A stretch of DNA of 64,000 nt from Proteiniborus sp. MB09-C3 (GCF_030263895.1 NZ_CP127161.1:1116001-1180000); one strand, 5' to 3'; shown: positions 17,322 to 26,802, counted from the first letter of the stretch. The notes: a model not told the origin generated them from the sequence alone. A program made the numbers and translations.

Positions 17322-18606
17322 ATGAATAATGTTACCTTTTCTCAGGCTAAATGTAAAGAAGAAACTACTTCCACATGGCTTGCTGCTGTTATGAATTTTG
17401 GCATAAAAATCAACTTTTTTAAACCTTTAGAGGGTTTTAAGTTGAAAATGAAAAAAGTAAATTACTCAGTTTATCAGAAACTTATTACAATAATTATGTC
17501 TATAGCCATAGGATGCGAATACGTGAAAGATATTAATGAGAAACTCGCCCCAGAGACTTTAGTAGCAAATATGTTTGGCATGGATAAAATTCCAGACCAA
17601 TCTCAAATTAATGAACTTTTAACTCGTATGAATGATGATAACATCAAACAACTTAAAGATATTCATCACAAAACATTTATTAATAACAGTGGTTCTATCT
17701 CCTCCGCAAAAATGGTGGTCGTAGATATCGACCAATCAGGTTTAATAGCTAACGGTAAAACCTATGAACTTGCTGATAAAGGTTTTTTTGCCAAGAAAAA
17801 AATCAAAGAGGCTATCAGTTATCTGCTGCTTTCACGGGTGAAACCTCAGAAACTATTGCTATGAAGCTTGATTCCGACAATACCCATTGCACAGAGCATT
17901 ATGATGAACTAATAAATGATATTTTATCAAAATATCAAGATCAACTTCATACCGGTAATTTACCTTAAGAACCGATAGTGGTTTTGGCTCTATGGAGAAT
18001 ATCGAAAAATTAATGAGTATTAAAGGATTAAAGTTTATTACAAAAGGATATTCTACGAAATCCGCAGCAAACTTGGCAAAGAATATACCATATTCCGAGT
18101 ATACTCAAGCCGATAATTCAGTTTGGGTATATGAATTGCCCGGAGAAACAGGGTTACGAAAGATTATTGTTCAAACCCTTTCTAAAAGCGGTAAAATCAC
18201 ATACTCCTTACTCATAACTAATATATCAAAAAGCCAAATGAGTGCAATAAAGGCATTTCACTTTTACAATGAACGTCAAACCATTGAAGCCTTCTTTAAA
18301 ATGGCTAAGAATGTATACCATATAAAAAATCTTAGAACCACAAAGTTTCATGGTATTTATGCATTTCTTTGGCTAGTGTTTATAACTCATAACTTGATAA
18401 GTTGCTTCAAATTAACTGTTCTAGCAGGTACAGAACTAGAAAATGTAGGTGTAGGGGTTATAATAAAAAAAGTTGGGAACATTAGAGGATTTGTAAAAAG
18501 GACCTCTAAAAGAATAGAGGTTCAAATCCCAACAATTAGTCATTTAGCAAGACTTATTACCGATGCATTAAGTGAACCCCGGTATATACAATTAAGTTTC
18601 CTATGA
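17322..18606 (+). pseudogene. IS1380-like DDE transposase, two frameshifts
   Basis: Three frames together make one transposase: MNNVTFSQAKCKEET to KKKIKE (17322-~17812), then GYQLSAAFTGETSETIAMKL to HTGNLP (~17813-17968), then RTDSGFGSMENIEKL to 18606. DDE residues are likely in VVDIDQSG, RTDSGFG and FYNERQTIEAFFK. Breaks near 17812 and 17968 inactivate it. I assign IS1380 (DDE group 1) from the pattern D-x-D-x-SGL and the C-terminal NERQ..IE..FK..K; IS4-like is the alternative. Terminal repeats were not found. Confidence 0.75.
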
Positions 18607-19119
18607 TAACTTTTACCATAGTATCTAAAATAGAATAGTTTTCCTTATATGGTAAAGTGGCATTTACCTTTTATTTTGATACGCATTTTCGGTTTTCCAT
18701 GTTCTTACAACAACCTAAACTCGAATTTTAAGCTGCTCTATGGAGTATTATACCAGAATTTCACTGTTATATTTTTGAAAAAACTAGTTTTTCATTTGTA
18801 CAAAATCTAGATAATTACTAAATGTCAATAACATTTTTTAAATTTGTTCTTTAAAGGCGAATATAAGGATTGAAAATAATGAATACTGGGGAGTAATCCT
18901 CGGCTTTTGCTTTTGATTAAAGCGAAATCTGGTATTTTGATTGACTTTATAGAAGTTAAGCTATAAAATAAAAATATGGTAAAGTTGCTAAATTATAAGA
19001 ATTGGGAATATATAATAGATGAAAAAGCAAATTATAATATTTAAAAAATATATTTCTATTTTAGATGAATTAAAGCATAAGCTTTCATATTTACAATAAA
19101 AGAAAAGTGATGTTAGTAT
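18607..19119. other. AT-rich gap without recognisable gene
   Basis: No ORF with a ribosome-binding site and no clear RNA. It probably holds the right end of the IS1380-like element and island remnants. A weak hairpin AGGATT/AATCCT lies near 18863-18900. Confidence 0.4.
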
Positions 19120-19180
19120 AATATTATAGACACGATTTTCCGAATACTATAAAATATAGAAAAGGAAGGAAGTGTCTAGA

Positions 19181-19444
19181 ATGTCAAAAAGATATACAGA
19201 AGAATATAAAAACACCATTGTAGAACTTTATAATTCCGGTAAAACACTTGCTGAGCTTAATAGTGAATATGGCCTACCTAAATCTACAATATTAACATGG
19301 GTAAAGAAAGCTGAACCCATAGCAGTAGATAACAATAAAACAATTACACAAGCTGATTATCAAGCCATGCTTAAGAAGATGGCTAGAATAGAAGAGGAAA
19401 ACGAAATATTAAAAAAAGCCATGGCCATATTTGCAAAGAAGTAA
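19181..19444 (+). CDS. IS3-family OrfA
   Basis: 87 residues: an N-terminal helix-turn-helix (MSKRYTEEYKNTIVELYNSG, LAELNSEYGLPKSTILTWVK) and a C-terminal leucine-rich helix (MLKKMARIEEENEILKKAM). It binds the IS ends and is normally joined to OrfB by -1 frameshifting; the orfB frame is indeed -1 here, with GCAAAG just before the orfA stop. Start ATG 19181 follows AAGGAAGG (19163-19170). Confidence 0.85.
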   Translation: MSKRYTEEYKNTIVELYNSGKTLAELNSEYGLPKSTILTWVKKAEPIAVDNNKTITQADYQAMLKKMARIEEENEILKKAMAIFAKK

Positions 19445-20314
19445 GCTCAATATATAAGTTCATTACTGACAATAAAGATATTCATGATATAAAACTAATG
19501 TGTGAAGTGTTAAAAGTATCTAGAAGTTCATATTACAAGAACCTCAATAAAAAAGAAAGCAAAAGAAGTATTGAAAATAGATTTCTAGAAAATGAAATTC
19601 TAAATATATATAAAGCTAGTAAATCCCGGTATGGAGCTCCAAAGATATATGAAAGATTAAGGGCTAATGGTGTATTTATAAGTCTTAAGAGAACTCAAAG
19701 GCTTATGAACAAGCTAGGCATAAAATCAATAGTATGTAAGAAATTCAGACCATTTTCATCAAAAAACAAAGTTGAAAATAGAGAAAATATAATCAAGAGA
19801 GACTTCTCTACAACTGGTATCAATCAGAAATAGGTAACTGATATTACATATATTCATACAATTAAAGATGGCTGGTGCTATCTTGCTTCTGTTATGGATC
19901 TTGGCAGTAGGAAGATAGTTGGATACTCTATGTCTAAAAATATAGATACTACATTGGCTATAAAAGCTTTAGATAATGCATATAAGCTTCAGAAACCTGC
20001 TGAAGGTATAATTTCTTCATAGTGATTTAGGAAGTCCATATACAAGTTATTAATTTGAAAAATATGTTAAAGAGCACAAACTAATTCACTCCTTTAGCAG
20101 TAAGGGAAACCCCTATGATAATGCTTGTATAGAATCCTTTCACTCAGTATTGAAGAAAGAAGAAGTTAATCTAGTTAAATATTTCGATTTTGATGTTGCT
20201 AGACTTGCAATATTTGAGTATATAGAGTCATGGTATAACAGAGAAAGAATACATAGCTCTCTAGGCTATATCACTCCCCAAGAATGGGAAGATAAATCTA
20301 AGAGGGTTGCATAA
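19445..20314 (+). pseudogene. IS3-family OrfB transposase, broken
   Basis: The frame from about 19442 reads VSSIYKFITDNKD, then the helix-turn-helix part with YGAPKIYERLRANG. TAG at 19831-19833 replaces the Trp of the INQKWVTDITYIHT motif. A frameshift near 20020 and a TAA near 20050 (in TSY*FEKYV) follow. The DDE residues are still visible (VTDITY, HSDLGSPYTS, NACIESFHSVLKKE) and the end is SLGYITPQEWE. At least three lesions make it inactive. Confidence 0.85.
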
Positions 20315-20345
20315 AATTTATTCGAGAAAATGTGTCTACTATATT

Positions 20346-20866
20346 GACATAGGTCCAAAGAATGTTGTGATTGTTAGTGATTTATGCGAGGATTTCGCGA
20401 TGCTAATTTCAAAAATTATACGAAATAAAATTTTCGAAGTTATTAGGATAGATATATAATAAATTTAAATTTTCAAGTGGATATAGGAGAAAAATTAAAT
20501 AGTAATTTAAGTATGCTATATATAAAAATAACTACTAGAATATTATAATAGAGAAAGCTGAATGTAACAAAATAACTTTGGCTATACCCCTAAGGACTCA
20601 TGATAAACCAATAAATATTAAAGAAAGGTTTGTAGTTTGTTTTTTATACTTACTTTGAATATAATGTATTATGACATACAGTTCAGCTGATTATTAAAAT
20701 TAGAAATCAGTCATCAAATATAAACTTTTATATTGGTTTTAGTATATAATCATAGGAAATAGTATATATTCATTTTGCATACACGATATTAAGATATTTT
20801 AAGATGAATATTTATTGTCTATTATATAGACAAAATACAGTTCATTATATTAAAGGGGGATATTTA
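20346..20866. other. AT-rich region upstream of the radical SAM operon
   Basis: No gene seen. A possible promoter is TTGTTT (20637-20642), 17-base spacer, TATAAT (20660-20665), about 200 bases before the operon. Confidence 0.4.
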
Positions 20867-21640
20867 ATGAAAAGGATATTATTTTCGACAGCTTCAAAAT
20901 GTTTAAGTGGTTGCTCTTATTGTTTTGCACAATGGGAATCATATGACTCACAGCCGCTATTTATTGAATCAAACGGCCAAGAAGACTACGAAATAATTTA
21001 TCCATGTTGTGACGGAGAATTTTTTAAAGACTCAGAAAATATAGAAGGATTAGAACACTATGTTTTTAATAAAAATTCTCCTATAATAATTAGTTTTTCG
21101 ACTAAGAATGACATAAGTAATCTTACTTTAAAAAGGATTTCAAAACTTAACGAAAGACTTGTTGCTCAAAATAAAGGTTTTATAAAAATAAGCACATCAA
21201 TAACAAACATTTCCATGATAAGTGAACTTGAGCCCTTCACAATTTCATATATAAAGAGAATTGAACTTTTAAAGAAAATTTATGAGAATGGAATTCCTAC
21301 ATCTTTAGTATTGAAGCCAATATTACCATTTATATGTGAAGAAGAATATCATAAAATAATTGACGATTCGTTAAAATATACGAGGCTAATATTAATAGGA
21401 GATTTATATGTTAACAAAAATACAGACTTTTACGATAAATATGTTAGGCACTACAGTTATGAGCAAAGATTGGTGAATTGGTTAGATTCTAGACCTGTAT
21501 GGAACGTTATTGAATCAAGTAAAATAAAACATAATTTAATAAGTTATATAGAAAGTAAATCTGCATTAAGTTTTGAAAACGATATAGACCTTTTAAAATA
21601 TATACATAATGTTCAAATACTGAATCAAGAAGGGGCATAA
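20867..21640 (+). CDS. Radical SAM protein of unknown function
   Basis: 257 residues. Cys12, Cys16 and Cys19 form the CxxxCxxC [4Fe-4S] motif (SKCLSGCSYCF) that defines radical SAM enzymes. The following barrel shows IIISFSTKNDISNL, IKISTSITN and the late strand SLVLKPILPF. There is no extra C-terminal cysteine cluster, so it is not SPASM-type; the short length and N-terminal cluster recall the spore-photoproduct-lyase-like (SPL) group. Start ATG 20867 follows AAAGGGGG. It lies three bases before the PRTase-like gene, and the two look like one operon. Substrate unknown. Intact, unlike most of the island. Confidence 0.7.
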   Translation: MKRILFSTASKCLSGCSYCFAQWESYDSQPLFIESNGQEDYEIIYPCCDGEFFKDSENIEGLEHYVFNKNSPIIISFSTKNDISNLTLKRISKLNERLVAQNKGFIKISTSITNISMISELEPFTISYIKRIELLKKIYENGIPTSLVLKPILPFICEEEYHKIIDDSLKYTRLILIGDLYVNKNTDFYDKYVRHYSYEQRLVNWLDSRPVWNVIESSKIKHNLISYIESKSALSFENDIDLLKYIHNVQILNQEGA

Positions 21641-21643
21641 ACA

Positions 21644-22675
21644 ATGGAGATCAACTTAAATATGATTATTTTATTTATATTAAGTTTGACAACACTTAGG
21701 GATATAGTCGCCATGACAGGATGGATTTCCTTTAATAGTAAGTTTGCTCCATTAGTTTATGGAAGATATGATAAAGAAATAATTAAAAAATGTTTGCAGG
21801 AATTAGGATTTTCGCCATCAAAATCTAACGAAATATGTATAGCATTAGAAATTATTTCTAGAGAAAATCGGGTAGAAGATAGTTTATGTGAGGATAAAGT
21901 AAACTTATATAAGTTAATTGAACTAATATCTAAATATATAGTATGCTTTGATAATTATATACAGTATGGAAAGATTACACCTACAAGCAGTAAATATTAT
22001 GTTAGTACAATGGAAGCATCAAAAAATGATGAAGATTTAATGAAAATGGCTTATATAATCAGTCATTTAATTAATACAGATTTCATCAAGCAGAAAATAG
22101 ATAGAACACCTGACTTTATACTAACTCCGAAAAGTGGAAATCCGTTATTAGGAAGTAAAGTTGCTGAAATAAATAAGTATATTTCGGTATTTAGGAAATC
22201 ACCTGAAGACGAATCATCGTCTAGAATCTCTCGTAAAGAATATTATAAAGAACTAATGACAAATTATGAGGGGACTTGGGAATTATTAGAGAAGTCTAGC
22301 AAAAGCGATAAAAAACTTTTTGGTGTTGCGATTGATTGTAATTTATCGGGTGGAAAACAAATAATAAATATGATGGAACATTTTAATAATATAATTGAAA
22401 ATGAAAAATTAAATATAGACAAAGTTAAGAATGCATACGTATTATTTAGAGCTGATAGCGATGGAGAAGATATTAAAGAAAAATTTAATGCCTATGGATT
22501 TACTATTTCCAAATATTTTGATTTGGATGAAAACGTTAAAAAGTTATTATATGAATATAAAAATAAAAGCACGAATGGCAATTATCTCAATATGTTTATT
22601 GGAGAAGACAAAGAAAAGATTGAAGAAATAATAGGGCGCCTTAAGCATGTAAACGTATGTAAAATGGTGGTATAG
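21644..22675 (+). CDS. PRTase-like protein, partner of radical SAM gene
   Basis: 343 residues, not recognised as a named family. Residues 5-25 are hydrophobic (possible membrane helix or core). The middle has DFILTPKSGNPLLGSKVA (157-174), like the pyrophosphate loop of phosphoribosyltransferases. FGVAIDCNLSGGKQIIN (226-242) resembles the PRPP-binding DD-x-x-x-TGGT loop, with Asp-Cys replacing Asp-Asp. VLFRADSDGEDIKEKF follows. Reading it as a type I PRTase fold is inference. It starts three bases after the radical SAM stop and is followed by a terminator. Confidence 0.55.
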   Translation: MEINLNMIILFILSLTTLRDIVAMTGWISFNSKFAPLVYGRYDKEIIKKCLQELGFSPSKSNEICIALEIISRENRVEDSLCEDKVNLYKLIELISKYIVCFDNYIQYGKITPTSSKYYVSTMEASKNDEDLMKMAYIISHLINTDFIKQKIDRTPDFILTPKSGNPLLGSKVAEINKYISVFRKSPEDESSSRISRKEYYKELMTNYEGTWELLEKSSKSDKKLFGVAIDCNLSGGKQIINMMEHFNNIIENEKLNIDKVKNAYVLFRADSDGEDIKEKFNAYGFTISKYFDLDENVKKLLYEYKNKSTNGNYLNMFIGEDKEKIEEIIGRLKHVNVCKMVV

Positions 22676-22687
22676 ACTATAGATAAT

Positions 22688-22715
22688 AAGGTAGCAACTA
22701 GCGCTACCTTATTTG
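22688..22715 (+). terminator. Terminator after radical SAM/PRTase-like operon
   Basis: AAGGTAGC (22688-22695) pairs with GCTACCTT (22703-22710); a weak T-rich tract follows. Confidence 0.6.
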
Positions 22716-22847
22716 TTATAATATAACATATAAATTATTTTATAAATAGTTGAAATATATTTGTCCAAATAGTATAATATACCCATATGGCATGTTTACA
22801 AAGCTAACCAAGCAGCCTGCAAGCCGCATAAATACACATCAGACCTC

Positions 22848-22895
22848 TGCATGGTGAGCAAGAGGTCAGCGGTTCGAGTCCGTTCGTGGGCTCCA
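22848..22895 (+). repeat. Right attachment repeat: tRNA-Thr 3' fragment
   Basis: Copy of the 3' 48 bases of tRNA-Thr including CCA, with two changes (anticodon loop A to G, T-stem C to T). The acceptor 5' strand and D-arm are absent, so it is not a functional tRNA. Confidence 0.88.
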
Positions 22896-23045
22896 TTTAG
22901 CATAAATATCACGAAACACCCGGATGTGTTTACTATGACCTATATTAGTTTATGACATAATAGATGCTAAGAATACACTTTTTATTTACTGATGCTAATA
23001 CATATTAGCTATATTTTAAATCTTTATATTAAGGAGGAATAGAAA
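22896..23045. other. Leader region of first tuf gene
   Basis: Contains the hairpin AAACAC/GTGTTT around CCGGAT (about 22914-22931). No gene and no convincing promoter were found. The AAGGAGG ribosome-binding site lies just before 23046. Confidence 0.4.
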
Positions 23046-24239
23046 ATGGCAAAAGCAAAATATGAAAGAAATAAACCACACGTTAATATTGGAACAATAG
23101 GACACGTTGACCATGGTAAAACAACATTAACAGCAGCAATAACAGCAGTATTAAACAAAAGATATGGCACAGGCGAATTCATTGACTATGCAAACATAGA
23201 CAAAGCACCAGAAGAAAGAGAAAGAGGAATTACAATATCAACGTCACACGTAGAGTATGAAACACCAAATAGACACTACGCACACGTTGACTGTCCAGGC
23301 CATGCTGACTACGTTAAGAACATGATAACAGGAGCAGCACAAATGGACGGAGCAATACTAGTATGTTCAGCAGCAGATGGCCCAATGCCACAAACAAGAG
23401 AGCATATACTACTATCAAGACAAGTTGGAGTACCAACAATAGTAGTATTCCTAAACAAAGCTGACATGGTAGATGACGAAGAACTAATCGAACTAGTAGA
23501 AATGGAAGTAAGAGAATTACTTTCAGAATATGAATTTGATGGAGACAATGCACCAATAATAGTAGGATCAGCATTAAAAGCATTAGAAGACCCAGACGGA
23601 AAATGGGGAGACAAAATATTGGAATTAATGGAAGCGGTAGACGCAACAATCCCAACTCCAGTAAGAGCAACAGATAAGCCATTCCTAATGCCAGTAGAAG
23701 ACGTATTTACAATCACAGGAAGAGGAACAGTAGCAACAGGAAGAGTAGAAAGAGGAATATTAAAAGTACAAGACCAAGTACAAATAGTAGGCTTAACAGA
23801 CGAACCAAGAACAGTAGTATGTACAGGAGTAGAAATGTTCAGAAAGATGTTAGACGAAGCACAAGCAGGAGATAACATAGGAGCATTACTAAGAGGAGTA
23901 CAAAGAAGTGAAATAGAAAGAGGTCAAGTACTAGCAAAGCCAGGAAGTATAATACCACATACAAAATTCAAAGCAGAGGTATACGTACTAACAAAAGAAG
24001 AGGGTGGAAGACATACACCATTCTTTGATGGCTATAGACCACAATTCTACTTCAGAACAACAGACGTAACAGGATCAATCAAGCTACCAGAAGGCGTAGA
24101 GATGGTAATGCCAGGAGATAACGCAACATTTACAATAGAACTAATAACACCAATCGCAATGGAAGAAGGATTAAAATTCTCAATTCGTGAAGGTGGAAGA
24201 ACAGTAGGAGCTGGAGTCGTAGCTGAGATAGCAAAATAA
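23046..24239 (+). CDS. tuf: Elongation factor Tu, copy 1
   Basis: GTPase delivering aminoacyl-tRNA to the ribosome, 397 residues. G1 is GHVDHGKTT, switch II DCPGHAD, and NKAD the base-recognition motif; beta-barrel domains 2 and 3 are complete. The protein is identical to copy 2 at 39490, and the DNA differs only by a few synonymous bases near the 5' end. Start ATG 23046 follows AAGGAGG. It is normally next to sigH; the island now lies between. Confidence 0.98.
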   Translation: MAKAKYERNKPHVNIGTIGHVDHGKTTLTAAITAVLNKRYGTGEFIDYANIDKAPEERERGITISTSHVEYETPNRHYAHVDCPGHADYVKNMITGAAQMDGAILVCSAADGPMPQTREHILLSRQVGVPTIVVFLNKADMVDDEELIELVEMEVRELLSEYEFDGDNAPIIVGSALKALEDPDGKWGDKILELMEAVDATIPTPVRATDKPFLMPVEDVFTITGRGTVATGRVERGILKVQDQVQIVGLTDEPRTVVCTGVEMFRKMLDEAQAGDNIGALLRGVQRSEIERGQVLAKPGSIIPHTKFKAEVYVLTKEEGGRHTPFFDGYRPQFYFRTTDVTGSIKLPEGVEMVMPGDNATFTIELITPIAMEEGLKFSIREGGRTVGAGVVAEIAK

Positions 24240-24245
24240 TTATAG

Positions 24246-24274
24246 AGACTAGGTCTTTTAGACCTAGTCTTTTT
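24246..24274 (+). terminator. Terminator after tuf copy 1
   Basis: Perfect 10-bp stem AGACTAGGTC/GACCTAGTCT with a 5-base loop, then TTTT. Confidence 0.9.
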
Positions 24275-24377
24275 AAGGAAATGAACGATAATATTAGGTA
24301 TTGATTACAGTATTGTGGAAATACTAAAGGCTGAATATATTATACGTTTATAAGTTGCCTATAATTGTATTTTTTTA

Positions 24378-24406
24378 TTGACAGACTATTTAATTTATGA
24401 TAGTTT
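24378..24406 (+). promoter_or_regulatory. Putative promoter of rpmG-secE-nusG
   Basis: TTGACA (24378-24383), 17-base spacer, TAGTTT (24401-24406). The -35 is perfect, the -10 weak. Confidence 0.5.
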
Positions 24407-24505
24407 ATATAAAGTAATAATGTAGCTATTATTGGGTAACTATGCCCCAATATAATAATTATATTTGTATAGACTTAACTGGGTTAAGCGTGGGAGGTGT
24501 GTTTG

Positions 24506-24655
24506 ATGAGAGTTAAAGTTGTTATGGCATGCACAGAATGTAAGCAAAGAAACTATAATACAATAAAAAATAAAAAAACTAATACTGAAAGAATTGAGCT
24601 AAAAAAATACTGCAAATTCTGTCATACTCATACAGTCCATAAAGAGACTAAATAG
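24506..24655 (+). CDS. rpmG: 50S ribosomal protein L33 (zinc-binding form)
   Basis: 49 residues, with two CxxC pairs (Cys9/Cys12 and Cys36/Cys39) of the zinc-binding L33 type. [17 protein letters not shown] and [17 protein letters not shown] are typical. Start ATG 24506 follows GGGAGGTG. It heads the secE-nusG group. Confidence 0.95.
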   Translation: MRVKVVMACTECKQRNYNTIKNKKTNTERIELKKYCKFCHTHTVHKETK

Positions 24656-24691
24656 TTTTTTGAAAAACTTTTTAATAAGGATGTGAAGTGG

Positions 24692-24904
24692 ATGGCGGCT
24701 CAAACGGGTGCTGAAAAGGGAACAAAAAGATTAAGCAACTACTTCAAGGGAGTAAGAGCTGAATTAAAGAAAGTTAGTTGGCCTAGTAGAAAGGAGCTAA
24801 TTAACTATACTATAGTAGTATTAGTTATCTGTACAATTATTTCTTTAGCAGTATGGCTAATTGACTCAGGCTTACATCAAATATTAAAATTTATAATTGG
24901 ATAA
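24692..24904 (+). CDS. secE: Preprotein translocase subunit SecE
   Basis: 70 residues with a single membrane helix. The amphipathic FKGVRAELKKVSWPSRKEL motif precedes the helix INYTIVVLVICTIISLAVWL, the minimal SecE design. It pairs with SecY (50323) in the Sec channel. I choose ATG 24692 (AAGGA at 24677-24681); GTG 24683 is the alternative. Confidence 0.94.
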   Translation: MAAQTGAEKGTKRLSNYFKGVRAELKKVSWPSRKELINYTIVVLVICTIISLAVWLIDSGLHQILKFIIG

Positions 24905-24910
24905 AAGATG

Positions 24911-24948
24911 AAGGAGGGAAGGACCTAGCATTAGGGTCCCCGTAAGCT
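24911..24948 (+). promoter_or_regulatory. nusG translation start region with hairpin between SD and ATG
   Basis: AAGGAGGG (24911-24918) lies 30 bases before the nusG ATG, too far for direct use. Between them GGACC (24921-24925) can pair with GGTCC (24935-24939). Looping out this hairpin would bring SD and ATG to about 11 bases. An in-frame TAA (24943-24945) rules out an earlier start. Confidence 0.55.
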
Positions 24949-25476
24949 ATGACAGATAAGTCGGATAAAGGAAAATGGTACGTAGCCCATACCTATTCGG
25001 GTCACGAAAATAAGGTTAAAGCCAATATTGAGAAGCTAGTAGAAAATAGAGGAATGCAAGACGTAATTTTCGAAGTAAGAGTTCCGGTTGAAGAATATAT
25101 TGAAACTAAAAATGGCAAGAAAAAAGTCAAAGAAAGAAAGATGTTTCCGGGATATGTAATGGTTAAAATGATAATGACAGATGAATCCTGGTATTTAGTG
25201 AGGAATACAAGAGGAGTTACTGGTTTTGTCGGACCAGGATCTAAACCTGTACCACTTACTAATGAAGAAGTAAAACTATTGGGAGTACAAGAGCCATTGC
25301 CTGAAGTTAACGTCAATATTGGAGAGGTTATAAAAATAACATCAGGTTACTTTGAAAACTTTATTGGAACAGTTGAAAACGTAAATATAGAGAAGAGAAA
25401 GCTCAAAGTTTTTGTATCTATGTTTGGAAGAGAAACACTTGTAGAGTTGGACTTTGATCAGATTGAAAGGCTATAG
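24949..25476 (+). CDS. nusG: Transcription termination/antitermination protein NusG
   Basis: 175 residues: an NGN domain (WYVAHTYSGHENKVKANIE, then MFPGYVMVKM and VRNTRGVTGFVG) and a C-terminal KOW domain (IKITSGYFENFIGTVENVN). It binds RNA polymerase (RpoC clamp) and couples to Rho or S10. ATG 24949 is fixed by an upstream in-frame stop. Confidence 0.96.
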   Translation: MTDKSDKGKWYVAHTYSGHENKVKANIEKLVENRGMQDVIFEVRVPVEEYIETKNGKKKVKERKMFPGYVMVKMIMTDESWYLVRNTRGVTGFVGPGSKPVPLTNEEVKLLGVQEPLPEVNVNIGEVIKITSGYFENFIGTVENVNIEKRKLKVFVSMFGRETLVELDFDQIERL

Positions 25477-25571
25477 TATTGGTAACAAAGCATATGCTTT
25501 ATTATAGATAGATTATTAGACACATATGGATTAGCCTTTAGGCTTTTCCGACATAGTAAGGAGGTGTAAAA

Positions 25572-25997
25572 ATGGCAAAAAAGGTTATAGCTATGGTTAA
25601 ATTACAAATTCCAGCTGGTAAAGCAACTCCAGCACCACCAGTAGGTACAGCTTTAGGACCTCATGGTGTAAATATCATGCAGTTTACAAAAGAATTCAAT
25701 GCAAAAACTGCTGATCAAGCTGGTATGATAATTCCAGTTGTTTTAACAGTTTACCAAGATAGATCTTTCTCATTCATAACTAAGACTCCTCCGGTAGCAG
25801 TATTGCTAAAAAAAGCAGTAGGAATAGAATCAGGCTCCGGAGTGCCAAACAAAACAAAAGTTGCAAAAATATCACAAGCTAAGGTTAGAGAGATTGCAGA
25901 GATTAAAATGCCAGACTTAAATGCAGGCAGTATAGAAGCTGCTATGAGCATGGTAGCAGGAACTGCAAGAAGTATGGGAATTGTTGTTGAAGAATAA
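25572..25997 (+). CDS. rplK: 50S ribosomal protein L11
   Basis: 141 residues. The proline-rich N-terminal block [19 protein letters not shown] and the C-terminal 23S-binding part ([20 protein letters not shown]) are typical. It forms the GTPase-associated region with L10/L7-L12. Start ATG 25572 follows AAGGAGGTG. The ~95-base leader holds a small AGCCT/AGGCT hairpin (about 25533-25544). Confidence 0.97.
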   Translation: MAKKVIAMVKLQIPAGKATPAPPVGTALGPHGVNIMQFTKEFNAKTADQAGMIIPVVLTVYQDRSFSFITKTPPVAVLLKKAVGIESGSGVPNKTKVAKISQAKVREIAEIKMPDLNAGSIEAAMSMVAGTARSMGIVVEE

Positions 25998-26046
25998 TTT
26001 TTAAGTGGGAGGTAACAACCGCTAATACCACAAGGAGGAATATGAA

Positions 26047-26745
26047 ATGGCAAAGAAGGGTAAAAACTACCAAGAGAGTTCAAAGCTAATAGATAAAGAA
26101 AACTTTTATGATGTAAATGAAGCTATTGAACTTGCACAAAAAACAGCAAAGGCTAAATTTGATGAAACTGTAGAATTGCATATAAGACTTGGGGTAGACT
26201 CAAGACACGCAGATCAACAAGTTAGAGGTGCTGTAGTTTTACCACATGGTACTGGTAAAACAAGAAAAGTTTTAGTATTTGCTAAAGGCGATAAAGCTAA
26301 AGAAGCAGAAAATGCAGGCGCTGATTATGTAGGTGCAGAAGAACTTGTAACTAAGATTCAATCAGAAAACTGGTTTGATTATGATGTTGTTGTAGCAACA
26401 CCTGATATGATGGGTGTAGTAGGAAGATTAGGTAGGGTATTAGGACCAAAAGGTTTAATGCCAAACCCAAAATCAGGAACAGTTACTTTTGATGTTGAAA
26501 AAGCAGTTAATGATATTAAAGCTGGTAAAGTTGAATACAGAGTTGACAAAACTAATATAATTCACGTTCCAATAGGAAAAGTATCATTTGGAACAGATAA
26601 ATTAAAAGATAATTTCAATACTTTGATGGATGCAGTTATTAAAGCTAAACCAGCAGCATCAAAAGGAAGATATTTAAAAAATGTAACTATTTCTAGTACA
26701 ATGGGTCCTGGAATTAAAATAAATTCATCAAAAATAATGGATTAA
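26047..26745 (+). CDS. rplA: 50S ribosomal protein L1
   Basis: 232 residues, forming the L1 stalk and classically an autogenous repressor of the L11 operon. Blocks [34 protein letters not shown] and [10 protein letters not shown] match the family. It follows rplK by 49 bases with AAGGAGG. Confidence 0.97.
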   Translation: MAKKGKNYQESSKLIDKENFYDVNEAIELAQKTAKAKFDETVELHIRLGVDSRHADQQVRGAVVLPHGTGKTRKVLVFAKGDKAKEAENAGADYVGAEELVTKIQSENWFDYDVVVATPDMMGVVGRLGRVLGPKGLMPNPKSGTVTFDVEKAVNDIKAGKVEYRVDKTNIIHVPIGKVSFGTDKLKDNFNTLMDAVIKAKPAASKGRYLKNVTISSTMGPGIKINSSKIMD

Positions 26746-26750
26746 AACTG

Positions 26751-26779
26751 TTGACATTATATTGATATACTGATATTAT
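26751..26779 (+). promoter_or_regulatory. Sigma-A promoter of rplJ-rplL
   Basis: TTGACA (26751-26756), 17-base spacer, TATTAT (26774-26779). It directly precedes the L10 leader. Confidence 0.8.
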
Positions 26780-26802
26780 AACTAATGTTACAATTTTATA
26801 AA

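Larger units (their letters stand above)
19120..20345 (+). mobile_element. IS3-family insertion sequence, decayed
   Basis: Imperfect terminal inverted repeats: left about 19120-19146 (AATATTATAGACACGATTTT, then CCGAATA) and right about 20319-20345 read in reverse (AATATAGTAGACACATTTT, then CTCGAATA). Inside are orfA and a multiply broken orfB. Total about 1.2 kb, normal for IS3. Confidence 0.8.
14750..22895. mobile_element. Decayed ~8.1-kb integrative island at tRNA-Thr
   Basis: Flanked by the tRNA 3' end and its partial copy. Contents in order: broken small membrane gene (minus strand), frameshifted IS110, TetR fragment, frameshifted IS1380-like transposase, decayed IS3, then an intact radical SAM/PRTase-like operon. 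No integrase gene is seen, so the element has lost its mobility or was moved in trans. It interrupts the usual sigH-tuf order. Confidence 0.78.

Noticed and set aside
22848-22895. Second tRNA-Thr gene
   Set aside because: Only the 3' half is present; the D-arm and 5' acceptor strand are missing, so it is an attachment-site fragment.
22914-22931. Shared AAACACCCGG hairpin before tuf copy 1 and in the rpsJ leader (40979-40996)
   Set aside because: The common part is about 12 bases and the hairpins differ; too little to claim a shared regulatory site.
22930-22945. ATGACCTA next to tuf copy 1 as a further two-hairpin repeat
   Set aside because: Only eight bases match; no partner arm or hairpin 2 follows.
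23309-23878. Long minus-strand ORFs of 189 and 122 aa inside tuf (also 39753-40322)
   Set aside because: Low-complexity Ser/Leu-rich translations caused by the biased A-ended codons of tuf; same shadows occur in both copies.
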